From Asanoa sp040676615 (GTDB lineage Bacteria; Actinomycetota; Actinomycetes; Mycobacteriales; Micromonosporaceae), in the NCBI RefSeq assembly GCF_040676615.1, contig NZ_JBFAPI010000003.1, forward strand, positions 248,001 through 312,000: a DNA stretch of 64,000 nucleotides. Reading direction: 5' to 3'. The notes beneath the pieces were generated by a model. The model searched no databases and was not told where the DNA came from. It worked only from the letters and a program-made list of their open reading frames with translations. The position numbers and the translations under genes were made by a program. How positions within the stretch are numbered: position 1 is the stretch's first letter; every line of letters starts with the position of its first letter. This document shows positions 24,892-32,497 of the stretch, one piece after another.

Positions 24892-25845
24892 GTGAGTGCG
24901 ATGACCTATCGCCGGCTCGGCAATTCGGGACTGGTCGTGTCCGTTGCCGGAGTCGGCTGCAACACCTTCGGCCGCGATATCGACGCGGACGGCGCGCATG
25001 ATGTGGTCGATGCCGCGCTCGAAGTCGGGATCAATTTCTTCGACACCTCGGACACCTATGGCGGCCCCCGCCACGAGGCGTCGGAGCGGTTTCTCGGCGC
25101 CGCGCTCAGGGGCCGCCGCGACGACGTCGTGGTGGCCACCAAGTTCGGCATGTCGATGTCGGGCATCAACGGCCCCGATCTGGGCGCCCGCGGCGCGCGT
25201 CGGTACGTGATGCGGGCCGTGGAAGGTTCGCTGCGCCGGCTGGAGACGGACTACATCGACCTCTACCAGATGCACGAGCCGGACCGGTCGACGCCGATCG
25301 AGGAGACGCTCTCGGCGCTCGACGATCTGGTGACCGCGGGGAAGGTGCGCTACATCGGTTGCTCCAACTTCGCCGCGTGGGAGGTCGCCGACGCGGCCTG
25401 GATCTCGAAGACCCGCGGCTGGGCGCCGTTCATCAGCGCGCAGAACCACTACAGCCTGCTGCACCGCGAGGTGGCGGCCGAGCTCGTGCCGGCCTGCGAG
25501 AAGTTCGGGCTGGGCGTGCTGCCGTTCTTCCCGCTGGAGAGCGGGCTGCTGACCGGGAAGTACCGGCGCGGCCAGGCGGCGCCAGCCGGGACCCGGCTGA
25601 CCAAGGAGCGGTTCGCGCGGCGGTTGGCGGATGCGCCGTGGGATCGCATCGAGGCCTACCAGCAGTACGCGGACGAACGCGATCTGTCTCTGCTCGACGT
25701 CGCCATGGGCGGCCTCGCGGCGGAGCCGGCCGTGGCCTCGGTGATCGCCGGCGCGACCACGCCCGGCCAGATCCGCGCCAACGCGGCGGCCGCCGCCTGG
25801 CAGCCCTCGGCCGAGGATCTCGCGGCGCTGCGCGCCCTGGGGTGA
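24892..25845 (+). CDS. Aldo/keto reductase
   Basis: NADPH-dependent oxidoreductase of the Tas/YghZ-like group. The TIM barrel shows the catalytic tetrad: Asp and Tyr in NFFDTSDTYGGPRHEA, Lys in VVATKFGMS and His in YQMHEPDRSTPIEETL. NADP-binding residues are near the end (VASVIAGATTPGQIRANA). GTG 24892 is 6 bases after GGAG (24882-24885) and is preferred over ATG 24901; the frame opens at 24811 without support. 317 residues. Substrate unknown; the neighbours do not help. Confidence 0.85.
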   Translation: MSAMTYRRLGNSGLVVSVAGVGCNTFGRDIDADGAHDVVDAALEVGINFFDTSDTYGGPRHEASERFLGAALRGRRDDVVVATKFGMSMSGINGPDLGARGARRYVMRAVEGSLRRLETDYIDLYQMHEPDRSTPIEETLSALDDLVTAGKVRYIGCSNFAAWEVADAAWISKTRGWAPFISAQNHYSLLHREVAAELVPACEKFGLGVLPFFPLESGLLTGKYRRGQAAPAGTRLTKERFARRLADAPWDRIEAYQQYADERDLSLLDVAMGGLAAEPAVASVIAGATTPGQIRANAAAAAWQPSAEDLAALRALG

Positions 25846-25885
25846 CCCCACTGTCGATCGTTAGTGCGATTTAGTCCGTCGCCCG

Positions 25886-25925
25886 TCCCGCCTCCCGTGC
25901 TACCCGTGTAGGACGAGAGGCGGGA
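25886..25925 (+). promoter_or_regulatory. Two-part hairpin covering the thiD ribosome site
   Basis: TCCCGCCTC (25886-25894) pairs perfectly with GAGGCGGGA (25917-25925). Inside it CTAC (25900-25903), loop CCGT, GTAG (25908-25911) forms a second stem. The closing strand contains most of the GGGAGGA ribosome site (25922-25928), seven bases before the ATG. The sequence does not contain the conserved thi-box (TPP riboswitch) blocks. Likely a translational control element, but untested. Confidence 0.5.
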
Positions 25926-25932
25926 GGAACCC

Positions 25933-26739
25933 ATGACACCACTCGCGGTGCTGGCGGTCGGCGGCTCGGACTCCAGCGCGGGATCCGGGCTACAGGCAGA
26001 CCTGAAGGTGTTCGCGGCGATGCGGCTCTACGGCGCGTTCGTGGCGACAGCGGTGACGGCACAGAACACCCGAGGCGTCCAGGACGTCTTCGAACTACCC
26101 GGCAACGTGGTCTCGGCACAGCTCTCGGCCGTGCTAGAAGACATGCCGATCGCGGCCGTGAAGGTCGGCATGCTGGCGACCGCCGAAGCGGCCGCGGCCG
26201 TGACCGCGAAGGCCCGGGCCGGTGCCTTGCCCAAGCTGGTGGTCGACCCGGTGCTCGAGTCGGCGTCCGGCCGCCGGCGGGGCGTGATCAGCGCGCTGGA
26301 GCGGCTGCTCCCGTACGCGGTCGTGGCGACGCCCAACCGCGAGGAAGCGTCGGCGCTGGTCGGCTGGCAGGTCTCGACCCCGGCCGACATGGCCGGCGCG
26401 GCGGCGCAGATCGCGTCCAACGGGCCGACATATGTCGTCGTGACCGGCGGCGACATGGTGGCCGGTGACGAGGCGGTCGACGCGGTCTGGACCGATGCCG
26501 GCGCCCGGTTCCTGCGCTATCCGCGGGTGCAGACCCGCAACAGCCGGGGCACCGGTTGCACCTTTTCGGCCGCGATCGCCGCCCGCCTGGCCCTTGGCGA
26601 CGACGTGCTCGAAGCGCTGGTCGTGGCGAAGGAATACGTCGCCCGCGGCCTCGTCGGCGCCCGCGACTGGAAGCTGGGCAACGGCAGCGGTCCGCTCAAC
26701 CACTTCGGCTGGCCCAGCTTCGCGGCCTTCTCCGCGTAG
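25933..26739 (+). CDS. thiD: Hydroxymethylpyrimidine/phosphomethylpyrimidine kinase
   Basis: Phosphorylates HMP and HMP-P for thiamine synthesis. Ribokinase-fold protein of 268 residues: VLAVGGSDSSAGSGLQADLK at the start, TAVTAQNTRGVQ, KVGMLATAEA, PNREEASALVG and the C-terminal NSRGTGCTFSAAIAA anion hole with the catalytic Asp position replaced by Cys-Thr context as usual in ThiD. No other thiamine genes are nearby. Its ribosome site GGGAGGA lies within a hairpin (25886-25925). Confidence 0.93.
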   Translation: MTPLAVLAVGGSDSSAGSGLQADLKVFAAMRLYGAFVATAVTAQNTRGVQDVFELPGNVVSAQLSAVLEDMPIAAVKVGMLATAEAAAAVTAKARAGALPKLVVDPVLESASGRRRGVISALERLLPYAVVATPNREEASALVGWQVSTPADMAGAAAQIASNGPTYVVVTGGDMVAGDEAVDAVWTDAGARFLRYPRVQTRNSRGTGCTFSAAIAARLALGDDVLEALVVAKEYVARGLVGARDWKLGNGSGPLNHFGWPSFAAFSA

Positions 26740-26822
26740 CGGTGTCGGTCTCGACGACCTTCTCGATGGCCTTCTCGCCCGGGACGGTCGAGCCCACGGG
26801 GTCGACCGCCCGGTGGGACGGG

Positions 26823-29800
26823 TCAGTCGTCCTTCCGCTGTGTCGTCGACCGCAACGACCGGCGCGGCGTCTCGTCGCGCCGGCGTTCGTTGACCGGCTC
26901 CGGGGCGCTGAGGCCGGTGACCCAGTCGACGTATTCCTCGTCGCGCTCGCGGAGCGGCTTGTCGCCCTTGCCGCGCTTGCCACGGGGCTGCTCGGGCGCG
27001 TCGTCGGCGGGCTGGTCGGCGGTCTCGGAGGTGTTGTTGCGGTTGCGGCGGAAGAGCCCCCGCGACGGGGTCGTCGGGCTCTCCCCGTCCTTGTCCTCGT
27101 CTTTCGCTTCCTTGGTCGGTGGCTCGTCGATGTCCCAGCTGCCGTCGTCGTTGCCGGCGCCGAGGTCGACGCTGCGGAGGTGGCGCTGGGCGCGGCCGGC
27201 CTTGCGGCCCGTGTTCCGGTCGGCTGGCCGGTCTGTGTCGGCTGGCCGGTCTGTTTCGGCTGGCCGGGAGCCGCCGGCGGCCGGGTCCTGACCGGCGCTC
27301 GCGGCCGGGTCCCACGACCCGCGGCCCGCGCCGGCCGCACCTGGCTCGTCGGCACCGGCCGAGTCCCACGAGCCGCGGTGCCGGCGGGCGGCGCTGTCTG
27401 ACTGGTCTTGCCGGTTGGCGGCCGCGGGGTCCCACGAACCTGGGCCGCGGCTCGTGCCGCGGCCACTGGTGCCGGGGTCGGCCGCGGTGGCGTCGTCGGA
27501 GTCCCAGGAGTTGCGTCGCCGGTTGGCCGGGCCCAGGTCCCGGCCCGCGGACTCGCCGCCGTGGCGGCCGGAGCCGCTAGTTCCGAGGTCTCGCGCCGCC
27601 GGGTCGCTGTCGCCGGGGCTGCGGCCGAGGTCTGGGATGCCGCTGGCCGGATCGCGGTCCGGGCGGTTGTCGGCCGTCGCGTCGTCGCCGCCGCCGAAGC
27701 GGCCGGTGACCAGGCCCCCGAAGCCGAAGCCGCTGGGGCCGGTCGGGGTCGGGTCGCCGGTTGTCGGCTGGTCGGAGCCGGCGCCGCCGGCCGGCGGCAC
27801 CTCGACCCAGCCGGTCTCGGCCGGCTCGGCGGCCGGTGCCGGCTCGGACTTGTTCTTCCGGCGGAAGAGGCCGCGGCGCTTCTGCTCCGGTGCCTTGGCC
27901 GGCGCGGCCTCGGCGGCCGGGGCGGTGGCGGGCGCGCTCGGGCCGGCGGCGGGCGGGGCGGTGTCGGGCGTGCTCGACCCGGTGGCCGGCTCGCCCGGTG
28001 TCACCGGTGGCGGCGGCGACCACGCCGGCGGTGCCAACCGCCAGTCGGGCATCTCGCCGCTGGCCTGACCGGCCGGGTCGGTGCGGCCCGCCCAACCCGC
28101 GCCTGCGGCCTGGCCCGGCCGCTCGGGTAGGTCGATCGCGCCGGTTCCCTCGCCGTGGCCGGGCCGGCGCGGGCTCGCGCTCGGCGCCGGCGACTGCGGC
28201 CGGATCGAGGTCGGCCGCTGATGCAGGTCGGCGTCGTCGCGCCGCTCGGACCCGGTCGCCGGCGTGGCCGGCACCACGGGCACGGACGGGGTCGCGAACG
28301 TCGAGGGTCGGTCGGTGCGCCAGTCGCCCGGCCCGGCGGTGCTCTGCCGGTCGAAGGGCCGGACCGGCGTCGGCTCGGGACCCGGCGGCGGTGAGACCAC
28401 CTCGGGCTGGCGCGGCGGCGCTACCGGAGTCGGTGGGTTGAACAGCGACGCGCCCGCCGGCGCCGGGCCGGACGGCGACCGCCGGCCGCCGGCCGGCGGC
28501 GCCGTCGACCGCTCCATGTCGCTCAGATCACGTGCGCGCCTGGCGGCGATCTCGCCGGACGACGCCGAACCACCCTCGGACCGGGCGCCAGAACCGCCGA
28601 GCGGCTCGCGTTTGCTCGCGAAACCCGTGAAGGTCGCGTCACCCTCGGCGCTGCCGACGGGATCGTCACCGGCGAAGCCGCTGAACGAGCCGCCGCTTTC
28701 GCGGGAGCCGCGCGAGTCGCGGTCGTCGCTGCTGGTCGATGCGCTGCGTCCGAAGCCGCTGAAGGGCGCGTCGCTTTCGCCGCCGCCGACCGGTTCGCGG
28801 CTGCTGTCCGAGCGTCCGAAGCCGCTGAAAGGCGCGTCGCTTTCGCGGCTGCCGCGGCCGAAGCGGCTGACCGATGTGTCGCCGTCGCGGCTGGCAAGGG
28901 GATCGGGGTCGTCGCGGCCGGAGCGGCCGCCGAAGCTGAAAGTGGCGTCGCTCTCCGGGCTGCCGAGGGGGTCGTGGCTGCTCTCGGAGATGCTGGTCGA
29001 TCCGCCGCGGCCGAAGCCGGTGAAAGAGGTGTTGCCGGGTCGGTCGCGGTCGTCGGGGCCGACCCCGCCGCCGGTGGTGGAGAGGTCTGCGTCGGCCGAT
29101 CCGCGCTGTTCGTGTCTCGGGTTGCCGAACAGGTCCTTCTCGGGCTCGGTGGGTTCGTGGGACGGGTCAGAGCCCGAGCCGCCGTAGCTGGGAAAGACCT
29201 CGGCCGTGTGGTCGCTGTGCCGCGGCCCGGGGCCGGGCGCCGGGGCGCTCGCGCCGGTTGCCCCGTTGGTGAGCTGCCGCGCCACCGAGGCCAGCACCGA
29301 GCCGAGCCCACCGGCCGCCACCGCGATCAGGGCGCCCCAGTAGGGCGCCGCCTGGTAGCGGTCGGCGTCGTTGCCGGGGCCGGCGATCAGATAGGCCAGG
29401 GCCAGCAGCGCCGGACCCACCACACCGGACACGGCCACCGGGATCATCGGCAGACCCCGCCAGCGGGCCAGGGCCCCGATCAAGGCGCCGACCGCCAGCG
29501 CGATCGCCGGCATCACGATCACGGCCAGCCGCTGCGCCAGACCCTCACCGAGCCACGTGGCGTCGAGCACGCCGAGGCGTACTTCCGGCAACGGATCGTC
29601 GGGGCCCAGCGACGGCGCCACCGAGAGGAGGGCGATCAGCCAGACCACCACGGTGACGGCGCCCAGGTTGAGACCGGCCACCCGTTGTGACAGGACCGCC
29701 ACGGCCGCGAACACGCCGACCAGGGCGCCCAGCGCGGCCGACAGGCCGGCGATCGCCACCGGATTGCCGTCGCCGGTCGTGGCGGCCCGGGCCGGGAGCA

Positions 29801-30110
29801 TCGCCAGTGGTGCTACCGCCAGCGCGCCGACACCGCCCGCGACCGCGACCGCGACCCGCGAAGCGATCGTGGCCGGCAGGCCGTCGCGGCCGGCCAGCCA
29901 GTTGCCCGCGAGAGCGCCGGCGACGGCGGCCAGCATCGCGAACCACGCCACCCACGCCAGGTGCGCCGTCCAATGGCCGGACAGCTGCTCGAAGTCACGG
30001 GCGAACCGCACCACACCCAGCCCGTAGGCGAAGCCGAGCTGGCCGGCACCGGCGAGCAGGCCGACGACGAGCGCCGCGAGCAACACCCTGCCCCAGGTCC
30101 GATAGGCCAT
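26823..30110 (-). CDS. Large membrane protein with long disordered repeat-bearing tail
   Basis: A 1095-residue protein. Residues 1 to about 280 contain eight hydrophobic helices with many small residues (first VLLAALVVGLLAGAGQLGFA, last PYWGALIAVAAGGLGSVLAS). The remaining 800 residues are low complexity, rich in Gly, Ser, Asp, Pro and Arg. Between about residues 355 and 495 there are seven imperfect copies of a (S/T)F(S/T)GFGR motif. Further basic segments recall FHA/14-3-3-type or scaffold tails, but I cannot assign a function. ATG 30110 is chosen: TACCGT lies 6 bases upstream and the preceding 12 codons look non-native. Minus-frame GC bias is consistent throughout. Confidence 0.75.
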   Translation of the reverse strand: MAYRTWGRVLLAALVVGLLAGAGQLGFAYGLGVVRFARDFEQLSGHWTAHLAWVAWFAMLAAVAGALAGNWLAGRDGLPATIASRVAVAVAGGVGALAVAPLAMLPARAATTGDGNPVAIAGLSAALGALVGVFAAVAVLSQRVAGLNLGAVTVVVWLIALLSVAPSLGPDDPLPEVRLGVLDATWLGEGLAQRLAVIVMPAIALAVGALIGALARWRGLPMIPVAVSGVVGPALLALAYLIAGPGNDADRYQAAPYWGALIAVAAGGLGSVLASVARQLTNGATGASAPAPGPGPRHSDHTAEVFPSYGGSGSDPSHEPTEPEKDLFGNPRHEQRGSADADLSTTGGGVGPDDRDRPGNTSFTGFGRGGSTSISESSHDPLGSPESDATFSFGGRSGRDDPDPLASRDGDTSVSRFGRGSRESDAPFSGFGRSDSSREPVGGGESDAPFSGFGRSASTSSDDRDSRGSRESGGSFSGFAGDDPVGSAEGDATFTGFASKREPLGGSGARSEGGSASSGEIAARRARDLSDMERSTAPPAGGRRSPSGPAPAGASLFNPPTPVAPPRQPEVVSPPPGPEPTPVRPFDRQSTAGPGDWRTDRPSTFATPSVPVVPATPATGSERRDDADLHQRPTSIRPQSPAPSASPRRPGHGEGTGAIDLPERPGQAAGAGWAGRTDPAGQASGEMPDWRLAPPAWSPPPPVTPGEPATGSSTPDTAPPAAGPSAPATAPAAEAAPAKAPEQKRRGLFRRKNKSEPAPAAEPAETGWVEVPPAGGAGSDQPTTGDPTPTGPSGFGFGGLVTGRFGGGDDATADNRPDRDPASGIPDLGRSPGDSDPAARDLGTSGSGRHGGESAGRDLGPANRRRNSWDSDDATAADPGTSGRGTSRGPGSWDPAAANRQDQSDSAARRHRGSWDSAGADEPGAAGAGRGSWDPAASAGQDPAAGGSRPAETDRPADTDRPADRNTGRKAGRAQRHLRSVDLGAGNDDGSWDIDEPPTKEAKDEDKDGESPTTPSRGLFRRNRNNTSETADQPADDAPEQPRGKRGKGDKPLRERDEEYVDWVTGLSAPEPVNERRRDETPRRSLRSTTQRKDD
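28617..29045 (-). repeat. Seven degenerate (S/T)F(S/T)GFGR coding repeats
   Basis: In the protein frame the copies read TSFTGFGRG, ATFSFGGRS, TSVSRFGRG, APFSGFGRS, APFSGFGRS, GSFSGFAGD and ATFTGFASK, spaced about 17-25 residues and each preceded by acidic/Ser residues. The two central copies are almost identical at DNA level as well. Confidence 0.7.
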
Positions 30111-30116
30111 GCGGGC

Positions 30117-30122
30117 ACGGTA
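30117..30122 (-). promoter_or_regulatory. Leaderless -10 element of the large membrane protein
   Basis: On the minus strand TACCGT (complement of 30117-30122) is followed by six bases and then ATG 30110. No ribosome site is visible. Confidence 0.45.
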
Positions 30123-30180
30123 CGGCCCTGCATCGCGGACCGCCACCCGCCAATCGGAGACTGTGGATAACTACTCAGTG

Positions 30181-30474
30181 TCAGAGGTTCTGCAGGATGC
30201 GCAGGGCCCGCGAGACCCGGAACATGGTGTCGCTGTCGGCGACTTCGACCAGCTCGCTGAACCACTTCTTCATCGGCGACGACAGCCGGTCGGGCATGAC
30301 CACATAGGAGCCCATCGTCACCGCCAGCGGCGAGTCGCGGAGCAGATCGGACTCGACCACTTCGGCCACGATCAGGATCGGCACGTCGGTGCTGTTGTAG
30401 AGGTCTGAGCTGATCACCAGCCCGAGGCGTTCACGGGCGCCGTTGATGCGCCAGATCTCGCCCCTACGCTGCAC
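30181..30474 (-). CDS. Type II toxin, PemK/MazF family
   Basis: Predicted mRNA-cleaving toxin of 97 residues. It starts VQRRGEIWRINGARERLGLV, in which the RRGEIW(R/W) strand is the MazF signature, followed by ISSDLYNSTD and VTMGSYVVMPDRLSSPMKKW. GTG 30474 is preceded by GGAGG with an 8-base gap, all within the end of the antitoxin gene, and overlaps that gene by 11 bases, so toxin synthesis is coupled to antitoxin translation. A longer frame to 30555 lacks this signal. Confidence 0.8.
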   Translation of the reverse strand: MQRRGEIWRINGARERLGLVISSDLYNSTDVPILIVAEVVESDLLRDSPLAVTMGSYVVMPDRLSSPMKKWFSELVEVADSDTMFRVSRALRILQNL

Positions 30475-30721
30475 GCCCGTCGCCTCCGAACAGGGCGTCG
30501 TCGACCATCGCCACCTCTCGCTCGTCGGCCAGGGCGGCAGCCTCGAGATCGGCACCGGCCCGGCCGACCGCGGCCGCGTGCGCCGTGAACAGCTCGCGGA
30601 CCGCCTTCTCGCGGGCGGCCTGGTCCATCCACGCGGACAGGGACAGGCCCTCGCGCTTGGCGAACCGGCGGGCCTCTTCGATCGTCTCGTCGGAAAACGA
30701 GAGGGTCACCTTGGCGGTCAT
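30464..30721 (-). CDS. Type II antitoxin, ribbon-helix-helix (MazE-like)
   Basis: An 85-residue protein: MTAKVTLSFSDETIEEARRF opens with the beta strand and first helix of a ribbon-helix-helix DNA-binding fold, followed by AKREGLSLSAWMDQAAREKA. The C-terminal half is acidic (EREVAMVDDALFGGDG), the usual toxin-wrapping segment. ATG 30721 lies 7 bases after TATGGT (minus strand), so it is probably leaderless. Earlier Met codons (30733, 30745, 30787) give no sensible fold. Upstream repeats are probable autoregulatory sites. Confidence 0.8.
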   Translation of the reverse strand: MTAKVTLSFSDETIEEARRFAKREGLSLSAWMDQAAREKAVRELFTAHAAAVGRAGADLEAAALADEREVAMVDDALFGGDGRAA

Positions 30722-30768
30722 ACCAAGGACCATACCAAAAGGCATTCCGAGAGTACGCCCAAGCGTAC
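30719..30768 (-). promoter_or_regulatory. Antitoxin promoter with operator-like repeats
   Basis: Three signals lie together: the -10 TATGGT (complement of 30731-30736) 7 bases before ATG 30721; a direct repeat CATACCAA at 30719-30726 and 30731-30738 (plus-strand reading, 12-base period) that covers the -10 and the start codon; and an inverted repeat GTACGC (30753-30758), CCAA, GCGTAC (30763-30768) upstream. Ribbon-helix-helix antitoxins bind such short repeats in their own promoters. Confidence 0.5.
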
Positions 30769-30787
30769 GGTGAGATGGTCTTAGCAC

Positions 30788-30823
30788 TTTCGAAACAAAC
30801 GGGACGCAGCGTGGAAACGGGAC
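30788..30823 (+). promoter_or_regulatory. Operator-like repeats upstream of the HemD/wHTH regulator
   Basis: TTTCGAAA (30788-30795) is a perfect palindrome, and AAACGGGAC occurs twice, at 30797-30805 and 30815-30823 (18-base period). They fill the space before ATG 30842 and could bind the regulator itself or a partner. The nearest -10 candidate is CACGCT, 7 bases before the ATG. Confidence 0.4.
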
Positions 30824-30841
30824 ACCTGCACGCTTCCGGAC

Positions 30842-31903
30842 ATGCGCGGCGAGCTGACCGGTTTCACCGTCGGCGTCACGGCCGACCGGCCCCGCGACGC
30901 GCTCGCGACCCTGCTGGAGGAGCGCGGCGCCCGGGTCGTGCTCGCGCCCGCCCTGCGCATCGTGCCGCTGGCCGACGACACCGAACTACGCGCCGCGACC
31001 AGGGCGTGCCTCGACCGCCCGCCCGACATCGTGGTGGCCAACACCTCGATCGGCATGCGCGGCTGGCTGGAGGCCGCCGACGGCTGGGGCCTGGCCGAAC
31101 CGCTGCGCGGCGTGCTGGCCCAGGCCTACCTGGTCACCCGCGACCCACGCGTCCGGGGCGGGCCCGAACCCGTCGACGAGAGCTACGCCGAGGTGATCGA
31201 CCACCTGCGCCACCGGGGCGTACGCGGTCAGGTGGTGGCCATGCAGTTGCCCGGCGAACGCCAGCCGGAGTGGACCGCGGCGCTGGAGGCCGCCGGCGCC
31301 ACCGTGATCGAGATCCCGGTCTACCGCTGGGCACCGCCGCTGGACCCGGCGCCCTTGCACCGGATGGTCGACCTGATCGCCGCCCGCCTGGTCGACGCCG
31401 TGACGTTCACCTCCGCCCCAGCGGTGCACGCCCTGCTCAGGGCCGCCGGCCCCGATATCGAGCCGCTCCTCGACGCGCTCCGCTCGGACGTGCTGGCCGC
31501 CTGCGTGGGGCCGGTCACGGCGGCCCCGCTGCGCCGCCACGGCGTGCCGGTGGTCGCGCCGCGCCGGGCCCGGGTGGGTGCCCTGGCCCGGACGATCATC
31601 AAGGAACTGCCGCCCCGGGCGGTCAGCGTGCGCGCGGCCGGCCACGACCTGACCCTGCGCGGCCACGCCGCCGTGGTCGACGGCGTCCTCCGGCCGCTCG
31701 CGCCGGGGCCGATGGCGGTGCTCCGCGCGCTGGCCGCCGAGCCCGGCCGGGTCTTCCCCCGGGCCGCCCTGCTGCGCACCCTGCCCCGGGGTGCCGACGA
31801 GCACGCGGTCGAGATGGCGGTGGCCCGGCTGCGCGCCGGACTGGGCATCCCTAGAGTGGTGCAGACCGTGGTGAAACGCGGCTACCGCCTCGCGGTAGAC
31901 TGA
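30842..31903 (+). CDS. HemD-like domain fused to OmpR-type winged helix (NnaR-like regulator)
   Basis: Residues 1-250 form a uroporphyrinogen-III-synthase-like fold (ELTGFTVGVTADRPRDALAT, VTFTSAPAVHALLRAAG, ACVGPVTAAPLRRHGVPVVA). Residues 270-353 form a winged-helix DNA-binding domain of the OmpR C-terminal type (GPMAVLRALAAEPGRVFPRA, HAVEMAVARLRAGLGIPRVV, ending TVVKRGYRLAVD). This architecture is that of Streptomyces NnaR, a nitrate/nitrite-assimilation regulator. No nitrogen genes are in the window, so the target is inferred only. It could also keep HemD activity. It lies 128 bases upstream of rplM with no terminator between. Confidence 0.8.
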   Translation: MRGELTGFTVGVTADRPRDALATLLEERGARVVLAPALRIVPLADDTELRAATRACLDRPPDIVVANTSIGMRGWLEAADGWGLAEPLRGVLAQAYLVTRDPRVRGGPEPVDESYAEVIDHLRHRGVRGQVVAMQLPGERQPEWTAALEAAGATVIEIPVYRWAPPLDPAPLHRMVDLIAARLVDAVTFTSAPAVHALLRAAGPDIEPLLDALRSDVLAACVGPVTAAPLRRHGVPVVAPRRARVGALARTIIKELPPRAVSVRAAGHDLTLRGHAAVVDGVLRPLAPGPMAVLRALAAEPGRVFPRAALLRTLPRGADEHAVEMAVARLRAGLGIPRVVQTVVKRGYRLAVD

Positions 31904-31928
31904 CGTCGCGCTAGAGCACAACCTCGTT

Positions 31929-31958
31929 TTGACCCTGCCTGCTCGCAGCAGGTATCGT
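31929..31958 (+). promoter_or_regulatory. rplM-rpsI promoter with palindrome in the spacer
   Basis: TTGACC (31929-31934) and TATCGT (31953-31958) are 18 bases apart. The spacer contains the perfect inverted repeat CCTGCT-CGC-AGCAGG (31938-31952). A wider inverted pair GCACAAC (about 31916-31922) and GTTGTGC (about 31967-31973) flanks the whole promoter. Transcription would start near 31965, giving a 66-base leader before rplM. Confidence 0.6.
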
Positions 31959-32030
31959 TGTCTGCTGTTGTGCGCGACGCGAACATTTCTGGCGTGCGAC
32001 CCCAGACCGACGACGAGACAAGGTAAACCT

Positions 32031-32474
32031 GTGCGTACGTACAGCCCGAAGCCGGGTGAGATCGAGCGTCAGTGGCTCATCATCGACGCGTCTGACGTCG
32101 TGCTGGGCCGGTTGGCCACCCACGCGGCCACGCTGCTGCGCGGCAAGCACAAGCCGACTTTCGCCCCCCACGTCGACACCGGCGACTTCGTTGTGATCAT
32201 CAACGCCGGCAAGGTGGCGCTGACCGGCAACAAGCGGCAGACCAAGGTGGCCTACCGGCACTCCGGCTACCCGGGCGGGCTCAAGCAGGTCGCTTACGAG
32301 GAGCTGCTGGCCAAGCGCCCCGAGCACGCGGTCGAGCTCGCCGTCAAGGGCATGCTCCCGCACAACAAGCTCAGCCGTCAGATCATCAAGAAGCTGAAGG
32401 TCTACCCCGGCGCCGAGCACCCGCACGCGGCCCAGCAGCCGGTGCCTTTCGAGATCAAGCAGATCGCGCAGTGA
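32031..32474 (+). CDS. rplM: 50S ribosomal protein L13
   Basis: Early-assembly 23S rRNA binder. The 147 residues include RTYSPKPGEIERQWLIIDA, VVLGRLATHAATLLRGKHKP, DFVVIINAGKVALTGNKR and KGMLPHNKLSRQIIKKLKVY, all L13 landmarks. GTG 32031 has AAGGT upstream (32020-32024). The frame is open to 31929 but that lies across the promoter. Its stop lies 24 bases before the chosen rpsI start. Confidence 0.97.
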   Translation: MRTYSPKPGEIERQWLIIDASDVVLGRLATHAATLLRGKHKPTFAPHVDTGDFVVIINAGKVALTGNKRQTKVAYRHSGYPGGLKQVAYEELLAKRPEHAVELAVKGMLPHNKLSRQIIKKLKVYPGAEHPHAAQQPVPFEIKQIAQ

Positions 32475-32497
32475 GCGCGGACGAGGAAGCCACAGAG

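Noticed and set aside
25850..25932. TPP riboswitch (thi-box) before thiD
   Set aside because: The conserved blocks of the thi-box are absent and the leader is too short; only an SD-covering hairpin is seen.
26134..27435. Alternative minus-strand frames over the Pro/Gly-rich tail of the large membrane protein and thiD
   Set aside because: Low-complexity DNA leaves several frames open; only the 26823-30110 frame joins the tail to the eight-helix domain and shows G/C third-position bias.
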